Assembly (NCBI RefSeq): GCF_013300825.1
Contig: NZ_JAAIMY010000001.1
Span: forward strand, 124,001 to 188,000
Origin: Blautia wexlerae
Lineage (GTDB): Bacteria > Bacillota > Clostridia > Lachnospirales > Lachnospiraceae
Length of the DNA stretch: 64,000 bases
Direction: 5' to 3'
Under the pieces are notes generated by a model. That model ran no database searches and was not told the DNA's origin. It saw only the letters and a program-made list of their open reading frames with translations. Both the position numbers and the translations under genes were made by a program. Below, piece after piece: positions 48,635 to 56,491 of the stretch. Numbering within the stretch: position 1 is the first letter of the stretch; each line of letters opens with the position of its first letter.

Positions 48635-50756
48635 GTTGTTACAGGCTGTGAAAGGCCTGACTCTGGCAGCCGGAATGGCTGTTGGAATCTTTGCACTTGG
48701 ACAGACAGATGTCCTGGCAGACACTCTGACTCTGACAGTGGAAAAGAATACTATCGGACAGGGTATGATTCTGGAACCTACACAGGTAGAATTTTCCAAA
48801 GGGGAAACCTGTGCAGATGTTTTGCTGCGTGGATTAAGCGAAAATGGGATCACACCCCTTTATGACACAAATTCAAGCTATGGTTTTTATCTCAGGGGAA
48901 TTGCAAACTGTGACAGTGGCAGCCTGAATACGCCGGAATGTATCAAGAGAGTTCTGGCGGAAACATCTACATGGACAGGAGAGCCCTATAAGCTGACAGG
49001 AAATAAATATTCTCCGGATCTGACAGAGTTTTCCTATTGTTCAGCTTCTGGCTGGACTTATACTCTTGATAATGTATTTATGGGTGTAGGCATGGGGGCA
49101 AGCCATCCTTCAGACGGAAGTGTACTTCGTGTCATGTTTGCCCTGTGTGGCGGTACGGATATCACCGGCTGTGATCCGTATAACAATAATAAACAGATTT
49201 TTGAAGCCGCAGATAAAAGCGAGCTGATCCGTATGATGGGAAAAGCCAATGCGGAGCGTTCCAGATGGTCACAGGCCAGCGGTTTCTCCGGAGCCTATGC
49301 TGAGGCAGACAGCGCACTGACTACTCTGGATGCTTCTGCAAACAGGGTTTATGAAGCAACCCAGCTGCTGAAGGCCGTTGAGGCCGGGCTTCCGGCATCA
49401 CCAAAGCATATTACTTTGAATGCTTCTGAGCTTTCTCTTTCCAAAGGGGACAGCTATACCCTGACTTATACACTCCTTCCTTCTGATTCAGTGGGAACAG
49501 TAACCTGGAATTCCTCCAACAGTTCTGTTGCAAGGGTAAATGACGGAGTGGTAACAGCAGCAGGGGAGGGTTCGGCAGTTATCACTGCCAGGGTTTCCGG
49601 AAGTGTTTATGCAACCTGTAATATTTCCGTATCTTCCAGACCGGTTGACATTACAGGTATCAGCATTTCCCCGTCAAGCCTGGCGCTTTCAACAAAAAGT
49701 GGTTCCAGAACACTGGATTATACCATTTCTCCAAATGGCGCGAAACCTTCTTCCCTGAACTGGGCATCTTCAAATACTGCAGTGGCAGCTGTTGACGGAA
49801 ACGGAAAGGTAACTCCTGTTGGCACAGGCTCAGCAGAGATTACCCTGACTTCTGATAATGGTACCAAGGGTACCTGTCAGGTAACGGTAACTGCCCCTGC
49901 GGAGGGGATTACTCTCAGTGATAAGACTCTGACCCTGGCAATTGACAGTGGAGCTCATGCACTGACATGGACCTTCAGCCCTCAGGGAAGTGGTGGAGAG
50001 CTGGTATGGACTTCTGACAATGTACATGTTGCAAAGGTGGATCAGAAAGGAGTTGTCACACCGCTTTCTGTAGGTGAGACAGATATCCGCGTAAAAACAG
50101 ATCAGAATGTAACAGCTGTGTGCCATGTAGTGGTAAAAGGTACTGCAAAGGATCTTTTTGCAGCAGGAATGCCGACTGTGAAAGCATGCAAGGCTTCCGG
50201 AAATACAGTAATGATTACCTGGGATAAATATGATGCTGCAGATTCCTATCTGATCCTCAGACGCAGGATGGGAGAGAGCCGGTTTACACAGATTGCGGAG
50301 ACAAAAGAGCTTACTTACACAGATGCCAGGACAGTAGGGGATACTCTCTATTATTACAGTGTACAGGCTGTTTCAGGCAAATGGGGCAATGCTGTGAGGA
50401 GCAGCTACGACAAGAATATCTCAGTAAAAACACAGACAACAACGCCGCAGCCGACACCGGGACAGACTGTAAAGCTCAAAACACCTGCTGTAACCGTAAC
50501 AGCCGGAAAGAAACAGGCAAAGCTGAAATGGAAAAAGATAAGCAATGCCCAGGGCTATGTTGTATATCGTGCAACATCCAAAAACGGAAAATATAAAGCA
50601 GTCTCAACAATTAAAAAAGGAAGCACAGTTTCTTATACCAATAAGAAGCTTACTTCTAAGAAAACCTATTATTACAAGGTACGTGCCTACCGTGTGGTAA
50701 ATGGGAAAAAGGTTTACAGTGGTTATTCTAAGGTGAAAGGCGTGAAGATTAAATAA
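48621..50756 (+). CDS. Secreted DUF4430 protein with Ig-like and fibronectin-like repeats
   Basis: The start is placed at 48621 (AAGGAGG at 48605-48611, 9 bases away); an ATG at 48615 is only 3 bases away. The 711-residue protein has a signal peptide ending VLA near residue 33. The DUF4430 region (about 34-180) reads EPTQVEFSKGETCADVLLRG, YGFYLRGIANCDSG, SYCSASGWTYTLDN. Three BIG2 domains follow (265-505) and then two fibronectin-like repeats (515-711). The last of these, with YYYKVRAYRVVNGKKVYSGY, is nearly the same as the C-terminal repeats of the giant protein at 35204, so the two may attach to the same surface structure. It overlaps the S-component gene. Confidence 0.87.
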   Translation: MTKNKLLQAVKGLTLAAGMAVGIFALGQTDVLADTLTLTVEKNTIGQGMILEPTQVEFSKGETCADVLLRGLSENGITPLYDTNSSYGFYLRGIANCDSGSLNTPECIKRVLAETSTWTGEPYKLTGNKYSPDLTEFSYCSASGWTYTLDNVFMGVGMGASHPSDGSVLRVMFALCGGTDITGCDPYNNNKQIFEAADKSELIRMMGKANAERSRWSQASGFSGAYAEADSALTTLDASANRVYEATQLLKAVEAGLPASPKHITLNASELSLSKGDSYTLTYTLLPSDSVGTVTWNSSNSSVARVNDGVVTAAGEGSAVITARVSGSVYATCNISVSSRPVDITGISISPSSLALSTKSGSRTLDYTISPNGAKPSSLNWASSNTAVAAVDGNGKVTPVGTGSAEITLTSDNGTKGTCQVTVTAPAEGITLSDKTLTLAIDSGAHALTWTFSPQGSGGELVWTSDNVHVAKVDQKGVVTPLSVGETDIRVKTDQNVTAVCHVVVKGTAKDLFAAGMPTVKACKASGNTVMITWDKYDAADSYLILRRRMGESRFTQIAETKELTYTDARTVGDTLYYYSVQAVSGKWGNAVRSSYDKNISVKTQTTTPQPTPGQTVKLKTPAVTVTAGKKQAKLKWKKISNAQGYVVYRATSKNGKYKAVSTIKKGSTVSYTNKKLTSKKTYYYKVRAYRVVNGKKVYSGYSKVKGVKIK

Positions 50757-50810
50757 CAGTTTGAAAAGGATTATGGAAGGGGCTGTCGGGAAATAGATAG
50801 TTCTAAGAGA

Positions 50811-50856
50811 GGGAGGGTGTGACTCATACCGATTCACACCCTCCCCCAATTTTTTA
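50811..50856 (+). terminator. Strong hairpin with T run inside the IS left end
   Basis: A 12-bp GC-rich stem (50811-50822 with 50834-50845) and a six-T tract. It ends the transcript of the secreted DUF4430 gene and shields the transposase from read-through. Confidence 0.88.
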
Positions 50857-50931
50857 TCAAAAAAAGAAAAAATGGCTAACGACAACCATCTTTCTCTCCG
50901 TTACATGTTATAATTTAACTATGCTAACAAC

Positions 50932-51092
50932 TATAGCAATCCTCTAAAATAATGCATCTTAATCCAGTCCATCAGAGTGTGAAATCCTGCGTCAGATATC
51001 TTTGCCGTGCGTCAGCACGCCTGCAGATATCTTTCTTGTCTTTCGCACTCTGCTGAACTGTCTTAAATGCATTATTTACGAGGATTACTATA
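50932..51092. mobile_element. 161-bp fold-back MITE inserted in the IS element
   Basis: The ends are imperfect inverted repeats of about 26 bases (50932-50957 against 51065-51092, three mismatches). Further dyads lie inside (CAGAGTGTGAAA near 50974 with TTTCGCACTCTG near 51041; CGTGC/GCACG in the middle), so the whole element folds on itself. If it is removed, the transposase frame on the two sides joins as NNYNYYTDFFELGQQ, which shows it as an insertion. Confidence 0.8.
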
Positions 51093-51994
51093 ATTATTAT
51101 ACCGACTTTTTTGAATTAGGGCAACAGAAAATTAACTTTAGTTTCTATGAATTGAGTTTACCCGACGACGATCCATTTTCTACCCTGAAAAAAGTGATGG
51201 AGGATTTAGATTTTTCTGACCTGCTGGATTCTATCGAGCTGACTTTTACCAGATATAATACATTTTTGCAGGAGAATGGTTATGGGCTAAAGTATGATAT
51301 CGGGAATGCGCAGATGTTTGTGATCGAAGGAATGGATAAAGTCCGCAGTGTAATAGAAAAGAACCGAAAAAGGAAGCTGTCAAAGCATAAGAAACTCGCA
51401 AATAATACAGTTATTGAGATTGATAACTGCTCTCCGCTTGAGATCCTGAAACTGCAGGATCATGAGAAACGTAAAACACGTGCATATGCAGAAGATATTA
51501 GCAAATATTACAATATGAAGGTTGAGGTGTTTGAAGATGAGCAGTTTTATATCTGCCATGACGGACGTGAATTACGTCACATAAGAACGGAAACCAAAGA
51601 GCAGAATGGTGATACCCAGACCTTTGAAGTATACAGCTGCGCCGATTGCAGTGGATGCGAACATAAAGCACGCTGTCTGTATAAATATAATGCCGAAAAA
51701 GATACTGAAAGAAACAAGGTAATGAAGATCAATGAGCAGTGGGAAGAACTGCGTGAAAAATCCCATGCAAACATCCAAAGTGAGCGTGGGATCCTGAAAC
51801 GGCAGACACGTTCGATCCAGACAGAAGGACATTTCGGTGATATCAAAGAAAACGAAAACTTTAGGCGTTTTAATTACCGTTCTGCAGATAAAGTGTACAA
51901 AGAATTCATGTTGTATGCAATCGGAAGGAATATAAATAAATACTGTCGTTTTCTCAATGAAAAATTAAAGAAGTTTGAGGGAAAAACAGTTTGA
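51093..51994 (+). pseudogene. IS1182-family transposase remnant
   Basis: The frame begins inside the MITE and encodes about 300 residues. Recognisable IS1182 pieces are YYTDFFELGQQKINFSFYEL, MFVIEGMDKVRSVIEKNRKR, KTRAYAEDISKYYNMKVEVF and the C-terminal TEGHFGDIKENENFRRFNYR with the last catalytic Glu. A full protein is about 500 residues or more. Two in-frame losses seem to have occurred: after DLDFSDLL (about 135 residues) and after LEILKL (about 120 residues). Both early catalytic Asp regions are therefore gone, and it cannot transpose by itself. The deletion sizes are from memory of the family. Confidence 0.8.
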
Positions 51995-52250
51995 TCAAAA
52001 GTGTAGCTGTAAAAATCCAGACAAGGGATTTTTGCGGCCAAAAATAAATTTCATCTTTCATAGAAAAAAGGATCCCTTGCAAGGTAGAAGGCTAACAAGC
52101 CTCGTCCTTACAGGGATCCTTTCAATTACTACTGAGGATGCCGAAATGTGGTATTAACCGACAGCCCCTTCTTTTTATGTGCAAAAAATAATTACGGAAA
52201 TTGTCAGACAGACTTAAAAAAGATACGATAATATGGTAAGATAAAACAGA

Positions 52251-52264
52251 CGATATAAATATCG
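52251..52264. promoter_or_regulatory. Palindrome before mntA, possible operator
   Basis: CGATAT and ATATCG around AA form a perfect 14-bp palindrome 19 bases before the mntA start. Toxin-antitoxin operons are often controlled at such a site; this is inference. Confidence 0.45.
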
Positions 52265-52282
52265 GAATGTGAGGTTTATAAA

Positions 52283-52576
52283 ATGAATGATACAGGAATC
52301 AGACCGGAAGTTATAGAAGAAATCCGAAACCTTGCGCAAAAATATGATATTGAAAAAGTAATTCTTTTTGGTTCGAGAGCAAGAGGGGATTTCAGAAGAA
52401 CAAGTGATATAGATATTGCAGTCACAGGAGGAGATTTTGCAAGGTTTGCGTTAGATGTGGATGAAGAGACAAGTACTCTTCTGGAGTATGATATTGTAAA
52501 TCTTGATCGTGACATGCAGGATGAATTAAGAGAATCTATAGAGAAGGAAGGGAGGATTTTGTATGAGAAAATATGA
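52283..52576 (+). CDS. mntA: MntA-type minimal nucleotidyltransferase antitoxin
   Basis: A 97-residue protein with the nucleotidyltransferase signature Gly30-Ser31-x10-Asp42-x-Asp44 (FGSRARGDFRRTSDIDIAV). In MntA-HepT pairs this enzyme adds AMP groups from ATP to a tyrosine of the HEPN toxin and so silences it. It overlaps the hepT gene by 14 bases, the usual arrangement. GAGG precedes the start. It lies just beyond an IS element, so it may be part of an accessory insertion. Confidence 0.9.
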   Translation: MNDTGIRPEVIEEIRNLAQKYDIEKVILFGSRARGDFRRTSDIDIAVTGGDFARFALDVDEETSTLLEYDIVNLDRDMQDELRESIEKEGRILYEKI

Positions 52577-52952
52577 GAATTTCTGCAATGCACTGTCTAA
52601 CATGAAAGATATTTATAATTATGAAGAGCCATATGATAATGTAGTGATTACCGGACTTGTAGGATTATATGAAATTTGTTTTGAGCAGTCATGGAAAATG
52701 ATGAAAGAAATACTGGAGATTCATGGATATGCGGAGGGAGCAACAGGTTCACCGAAAATCATTCTGAAGACTGCCTATAAAGCAGGAATGATAAGAGATG
52801 AGGAGCAGTGGCTTCGTGCATTGCAGGCAAGAAATAATGTTACACATTCTTACAATCAGAAAATTGCGTTAGGAATTATAGCTGATGCAAAAGAAGAGTT
52901 TTATCAGATGTTTTGCGAACTAAAAACAGAGATAGAAGAAAATTGGCTGTAA
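52563..52952 (+). CDS. hepT: HepT-type HEPN toxin
   Basis: A 129-residue all-helical HEPN protein of the HI0074 family. The RNase motif R-x4-H-x-Y is complete: Arg90, His95 and Tyr97 in ARNNVTHSYNQ. The tyrosine is the residue modified by MntA in characterised pairs (type VII toxin-antitoxin). The toxin acts as an RNase when not modified. AAGGAGGA lies before the start, inside mntA, so translation is coupled. It follows mntA, as in other pairs of this type. Confidence 0.9.
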   Translation: MRKYENFCNALSNMKDIYNYEEPYDNVVITGLVGLYEICFEQSWKMMKEILEIHGYAEGATGSPKIILKTAYKAGMIRDEEQWLRALQARNNVTHSYNQKIALGIIADAKEEFYQMFCELKTEIEENWL

Positions 52953-52992
52953 TAATCAGCGAAGGTATAGAAAGCGAAAGGAAGTATCCATT

Positions 52993-53607
52993 ATGGGACA
53001 GATACACAATATTGAAAAACTGACAGATTGTAAATTTTTAAATTTGTACCATTTAAATGCAACAAGCATTCACAACACTCCTGTGTCATATTTCGTGGCA
53101 TCCCGTGCGAAGAGTATTAACGAATTAAAGATAAAAACAGGTAAAAACACTCCGGATGGCGTGATCATTTACAGTCTTTATGGGGAAAAGAGAGACAGAG
53201 TTGTATTAGTACGTCAGTACAGATACGCAATTGGCGGATATATCTACGAATTCCCGGCAGGTCTGGTAGAACCGAACGAAGAATTCCATGAGGGTGCAGT
53301 AAGAGAAATGTACGAGGAAACAGGAATGAAATTCACACCTCTGAAAGTAGATCCTGCATTTGAGAAACCTTATTTCACAACGGTTGGCATGACAGATGAA
53401 TCCTGCGCAACTGTTTACGGATATGCGGAAGGTGAGATCAGCAAAGATGCACAGGAAGACACCGAAGAAATAGAAGTTGTACTTGCTGACAGAGAAGAAG
53501 TAAAGAGGATTCTGCGTGAAGAAAATGTAGCGATCATGTGTGCATATCAGCTTATGCATTTCCTTCAGGATGAAGAACCTTTTGCATTTTTGAAGGAAGA
53601 ACTTTAA
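52993..53607 (+). CDS. Nudix hydrolase, ADP-ribose pyrophosphatase type
   Basis: A 204-residue protein with a complete Nudix box: Gly, five residues, Glu, seven residues, then REMYEETGM (GLVEPNEEF to ETGM). The upstream EFPAG pattern is typical of enzymes cleaving ADP-ribose or other nucleoside diphosphate sugars. It is cytoplasmic. GAAAGGA precedes the start. It follows hepT by 40 bases and may share a transcript with the toxin pair, but a functional link is not evident; it could be a housekeeping gene. Confidence 0.92.
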   Translation: MGQIHNIEKLTDCKFLNLYHLNATSIHNTPVSYFVASRAKSINELKIKTGKNTPDGVIIYSLYGEKRDRVVLVRQYRYAIGGYIYEFPAGLVEPNEEFHEGAVREMYEETGMKFTPLKVDPAFEKPYFTTVGMTDESCATVYGYAEGEISKDAQEDTEEIEVVLADREEVKRILREENVAIMCAYQLMHFLQDEEPFAFLKEEL

Positions 53608-53626
53608 CCAAATCAGGCAAGTAGCG

Positions 53627-53650
53627 AAGCGGATGATTTTATCTGCTTGA
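53627..53650 (+). promoter_or_regulatory. Small hairpin motif before the GH3 gene, shared with 40919-40942
   Basis: AAGCGGA pairs with TCTGCTT around TGATTTTA. It differs from the other copy at three bases, with pairing kept by wobble. It sits just after the Nudix stop and 30 bases before the GH3 start. Confidence 0.4.
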
Positions 53651-53679
53651 CTAAGGAGAATTAAGGGAGGATTAAAATA

Positions 53680-56100
53680 ATGGCAAAATGGCAGAGAAGC
53701 TTTTTCCAGCCTGTGCTTCCGTTGGGAGAGGATGGACGGAGAGTTACAGGAAGTAAAGAACACATTGCACTTTCCAGAATGGCAGCAGGAGAGGGAATGG
53801 TTCTTCTGAAAAACGAGAAAAATACACTTCCGATCCGGAGAGGGACGAAAGTCGCACTCTTTGGTAAGGGTACTGTAGACTACGTAAAAGGCGGCGGAGG
53901 AAGCGGCGATGTAACTGTAGAATACATCCGTAATCTTTATGAGGGCATGAAGATTAAAGAGGATGAGGGGAAAGTAGAAGTTTTCGATAAACTTGCGAAA
54001 TATTATGCGGAAGATATTCAGAAACAGTACGAAGATGGTGCAGTACCGGGTATGACAGTTGAGCCGGAGCTTCCGGATGAACTTCTGAATGAAGCGCGAG
54101 AATATACAGATACTGCAATAATTACCATCTGTCGTTTCTCAGGCGAAGGATGGGACAGAAAATGTGAAGCTGCACAGGACGGATACGTTCTTGACGGAGA
54201 GGAAAAAAGAAACTCCGAGCTGTCAGCGAAGATTTTTGAAAACGGTGATTTCTGCCTGACAAATGCAGAGAATATCATGGTAGAGAAAGTAAAGAAAGCA
54301 TTCACACATGTAATCGTAGTGATGAATGTTGGCGGTATCGTGGACACGAAATGGTTCAGAGACTGCGATGAGATCCAGTCAGTACTGATGGCATGGCAGG
54401 GCGGTATGGAAGGTGGTCTTGCAACAGCAGATATACTTTGTGGTGATGTTAATCCATCCGGTAAATTATCCGATACTTATGCAAAAGATCTGGAAGATTA
54501 TCCATCCACAGCAAACTTCCATGAGTCTGCATTCTATGTAGATTATACAGAAGATATTTATGTAGGATACCGTTACTTTGAGACAATTCCGGGTGCAGCG
54601 GAGAGAGTAAATTATCCGTTTGGATTTGGACTTTCCTACACAGATTTCGACTGGAAGGTGACAGGTGCTTCCGAAGAAAACGGTGTGATCACAGTCCTTA
54701 CAGAAGTAACCAATACTGGAAAAACAGCGGGAAAAGAAGTTATCCAGCTCTATTACGGAGCACCACAGGGTAAACTCGGAAAGCCTGCGAAAGTACTGGG
54801 GGCATTCAAAAAGACCAGCATTCTTCAGCCGGGTGAACGACAGATTCTTACCCTGAAACTTCCTGTAAATCAGATGGCGTCTTACGATGATCTGGGCAAA
54901 GTATGCAAGTCTGCATATGTTCTGGAAGCAGGAGAATATGCAATCTATATTGGTACAAACGTAAGAGATGCAGCGAAGATTGACTTTACATATGTAGTAA
55001 AAGAAGATACAGTAACTGAGCAGTTAAGCCGGAAGGCAGCACCATATCATCTTCAGGAACGTATGCTTGCGGACGGTTCTTATGAGGAACTTCCACAGCG
55101 TGAATATGTGGAAGAAGAAGGACTTCCGAGACAGGATAAATATGCCATCGGTCTTCCATGCCCTGATACAAGAGGACAAAAAGGAATAGACTTTCTTGAT
55201 TTTCTTGATTCCAAGGGAGTTCACTTCTCTGATGTAGCAGATGGTAAAATGACATTGGATGAGTTTATGGATATCCTGACATTGGATGACTGTATCAATC
55301 TCCTTGGCGGACAGCCAAACACAGGATGTGCCAATACATTTGGAATGGGAAATCTTCCGGAATACGGAGTCCCGAATGTGATGACTGCAGACGGACCAGC
55401 CGGACTTCGTATTCTTCCGAAATGCGGAGTGAACACAACTGCCTGGCCATGTGCCACACTTCTTGCCAGCACCTGGGATGAAGAACTGGTAGAGAAAGTT
55501 GGTAAAGCAGGAGCGGAAGAAGTAAAAGAAAATAATATCAGTATCTGGCTTACTCCTGCCTGCAACATTCACAGAAGCCCGCTCTGTGGCCGTAACTTTG
55601 AGTATTATTCTGAAGATCCGTACCTTGCAGGAAAGACAGGGGCAGCTATGGTAAGAGGCATCCAGTCTCAGCATATTGGAGCAAGTGTAAAGCATTTTGC
55701 AGCCAATAATAAGGAGACAAACCGTAAGGATTCTGATTCCAGAGTATCAGAGAGAGCACTCCGTGAGATTTATCTGAAACAGTTTGAGATCATTGTAAAA
55801 GAGGCTCATCCATATACAATTATGTCCTCCTATAACCTGATTAACGGCATCCACGCCTCAGAGAACAAAGAACTCCTGACAGGTATTCTCCGGGATGAAT
55901 GGGGATTCGACGGACTGGTTACAACAGATTGGTGGACATTCGGAGAACACTACCGCGAGACAAAAGCAGGAAACGATATCAAGATGGCAGCAGGATATCC
56001 GGAACGCATAAAAGAAGCATATGAAAAAGGGCTTATTACTGAAGCAGAAATCCGTCTCAGCGCAAGAAGAATCCTGAATATGATTCTGAAAATTGACTGA
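53680..56100 (+). CDS. GH3 beta-glucosidase with reversed domain order
   Basis: The 806-residue protein carries the GH3 domains in reverse. The alpha/beta sandwich comes first (about 30-260, GEGMVLLKNEKNTLPIRRGT), then a fibronectin III-like domain (about 330-450, VTNTGKTAGKEVIQLYYGAP), and the catalytic TIM barrel last (about 510-800). The nucleophile is Asp750 in GLVTTDWWTFGEH, and KHFAANNKETNR is the substrate-binding motif. This order is known from rumen and gut clostridia beta-glucosidases. No signal peptide, so it cleaves imported beta-glucosides in the cytoplasm. GGGAGG precedes the start. No transporter is adjacent. Confidence 0.93.
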   Translation: MAKWQRSFFQPVLPLGEDGRRVTGSKEHIALSRMAAGEGMVLLKNEKNTLPIRRGTKVALFGKGTVDYVKGGGGSGDVTVEYIRNLYEGMKIKEDEGKVEVFDKLAKYYAEDIQKQYEDGAVPGMTVEPELPDELLNEAREYTDTAIITICRFSGEGWDRKCEAAQDGYVLDGEEKRNSELSAKIFENGDFCLTNAENIMVEKVKKAFTHVIVVMNVGGIVDTKWFRDCDEIQSVLMAWQGGMEGGLATADILCGDVNPSGKLSDTYAKDLEDYPSTANFHESAFYVDYTEDIYVGYRYFETIPGAAERVNYPFGFGLSYTDFDWKVTGASEENGVITVLTEVTNTGKTAGKEVIQLYYGAPQGKLGKPAKVLGAFKKTSILQPGERQILTLKLPVNQMASYDDLGKVCKSAYVLEAGEYAIYIGTNVRDAAKIDFTYVVKEDTVTEQLSRKAAPYHLQERMLADGSYEELPQREYVEEEGLPRQDKYAIGLPCPDTRGQKGIDFLDFLDSKGVHFSDVADGKMTLDEFMDILTLDDCINLLGGQPNTGCANTFGMGNLPEYGVPNVMTADGPAGLRILPKCGVNTTAWPCATLLASTWDEELVEKVGKAGAEEVKENNISIWLTPACNIHRSPLCGRNFEYYSEDPYLAGKTGAAMVRGIQSQHIGASVKHFAANNKETNRKDSDSRVSERALREIYLKQFEIIVKEAHPYTIMSSYNLINGIHASENKELLTGILRDEWGFDGLVTTDWWTFGEHYRETKAGNDIKMAAGYPERIKEAYEKGLITEAEIRLSARRILNMILKID

Positions 56101-56140
56101 TGAGTATCATTAATATTTTATACAGGAGCAAAAAAAGATA

Positions 56141-56433
56141 ATGGATGAGCGTAAACGAAGTTTACGAAAAGAAATAGTCAGGCTGGCACTTCCGATTGCA
56201 CTTCAGCAGTTCATGACAGTCCTGGTCGGAGCATGTGATGCGATCATACTGGGAAAGTTAAGTCAGGATGCCATGTCAGCCGTATCACTGTTCCTCTGGG
56301 ATGCATCTGCGCATTTATTCTGAAACTGCCGGTTATGGTTGTCTACTTTGTACTCAATCTGGACGAGATCATTAAACTGCCGGTGGTCTATAAACATTAT
56401 AAGAAATATAAATGGATTAAGAATCTTACATAA
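56141..56433 (+). pseudogene. MATE exporter remnant: both ends joined by a deletion
   Basis: Codons from 56141 encode a normal MATE N-terminus (LALPIALQQFMTVLVGACDA, then MSAVSL). At about 56290 the sequence jumps to a different frame that encodes a MATE C-terminus (PLGCICAFILKLPVMVVYFV, LNLDEIIKLPVVYKHYKKYK) up to TAA at 56431-56433. About 350-380 residues of a full protein are missing, and the joint is out of frame. It is therefore inactive. An unrelated-looking intact MATE gene follows on the other strand. Confidence 0.85.
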
Positions 56434-56447
56434 TTTTACACGCTTCA

Positions 56448-56490
56448 CAGGCACATATACCGGATATCCGGGACTATGTGCCTGTTTTTT
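56448..56490. terminator. Terminator shared by the MATE remnant and the convergent MATE gene
   Basis: A 10-bp stem (56448-56457 with 56475-56484) followed by T residues on the plus side. Confidence 0.8.
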
Positions 56491-56491
56491 C

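Larger units (their letters stand above)
50776..52171 (+). mobile_element. IS1182-type element, internally deleted
   Basis: A 14-bp inverted repeat bounds the element (GAAGGGGCTGTCGG at 50776-50789, its complement at 52158-52171). It contains a transposase remnant on the plus strand and a fold-back MITE. A hairpin near each end (50811-50845 and about 52064-52121) fits known IS1182 layouts. The length is below that of a full element. Confidence 0.82.
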
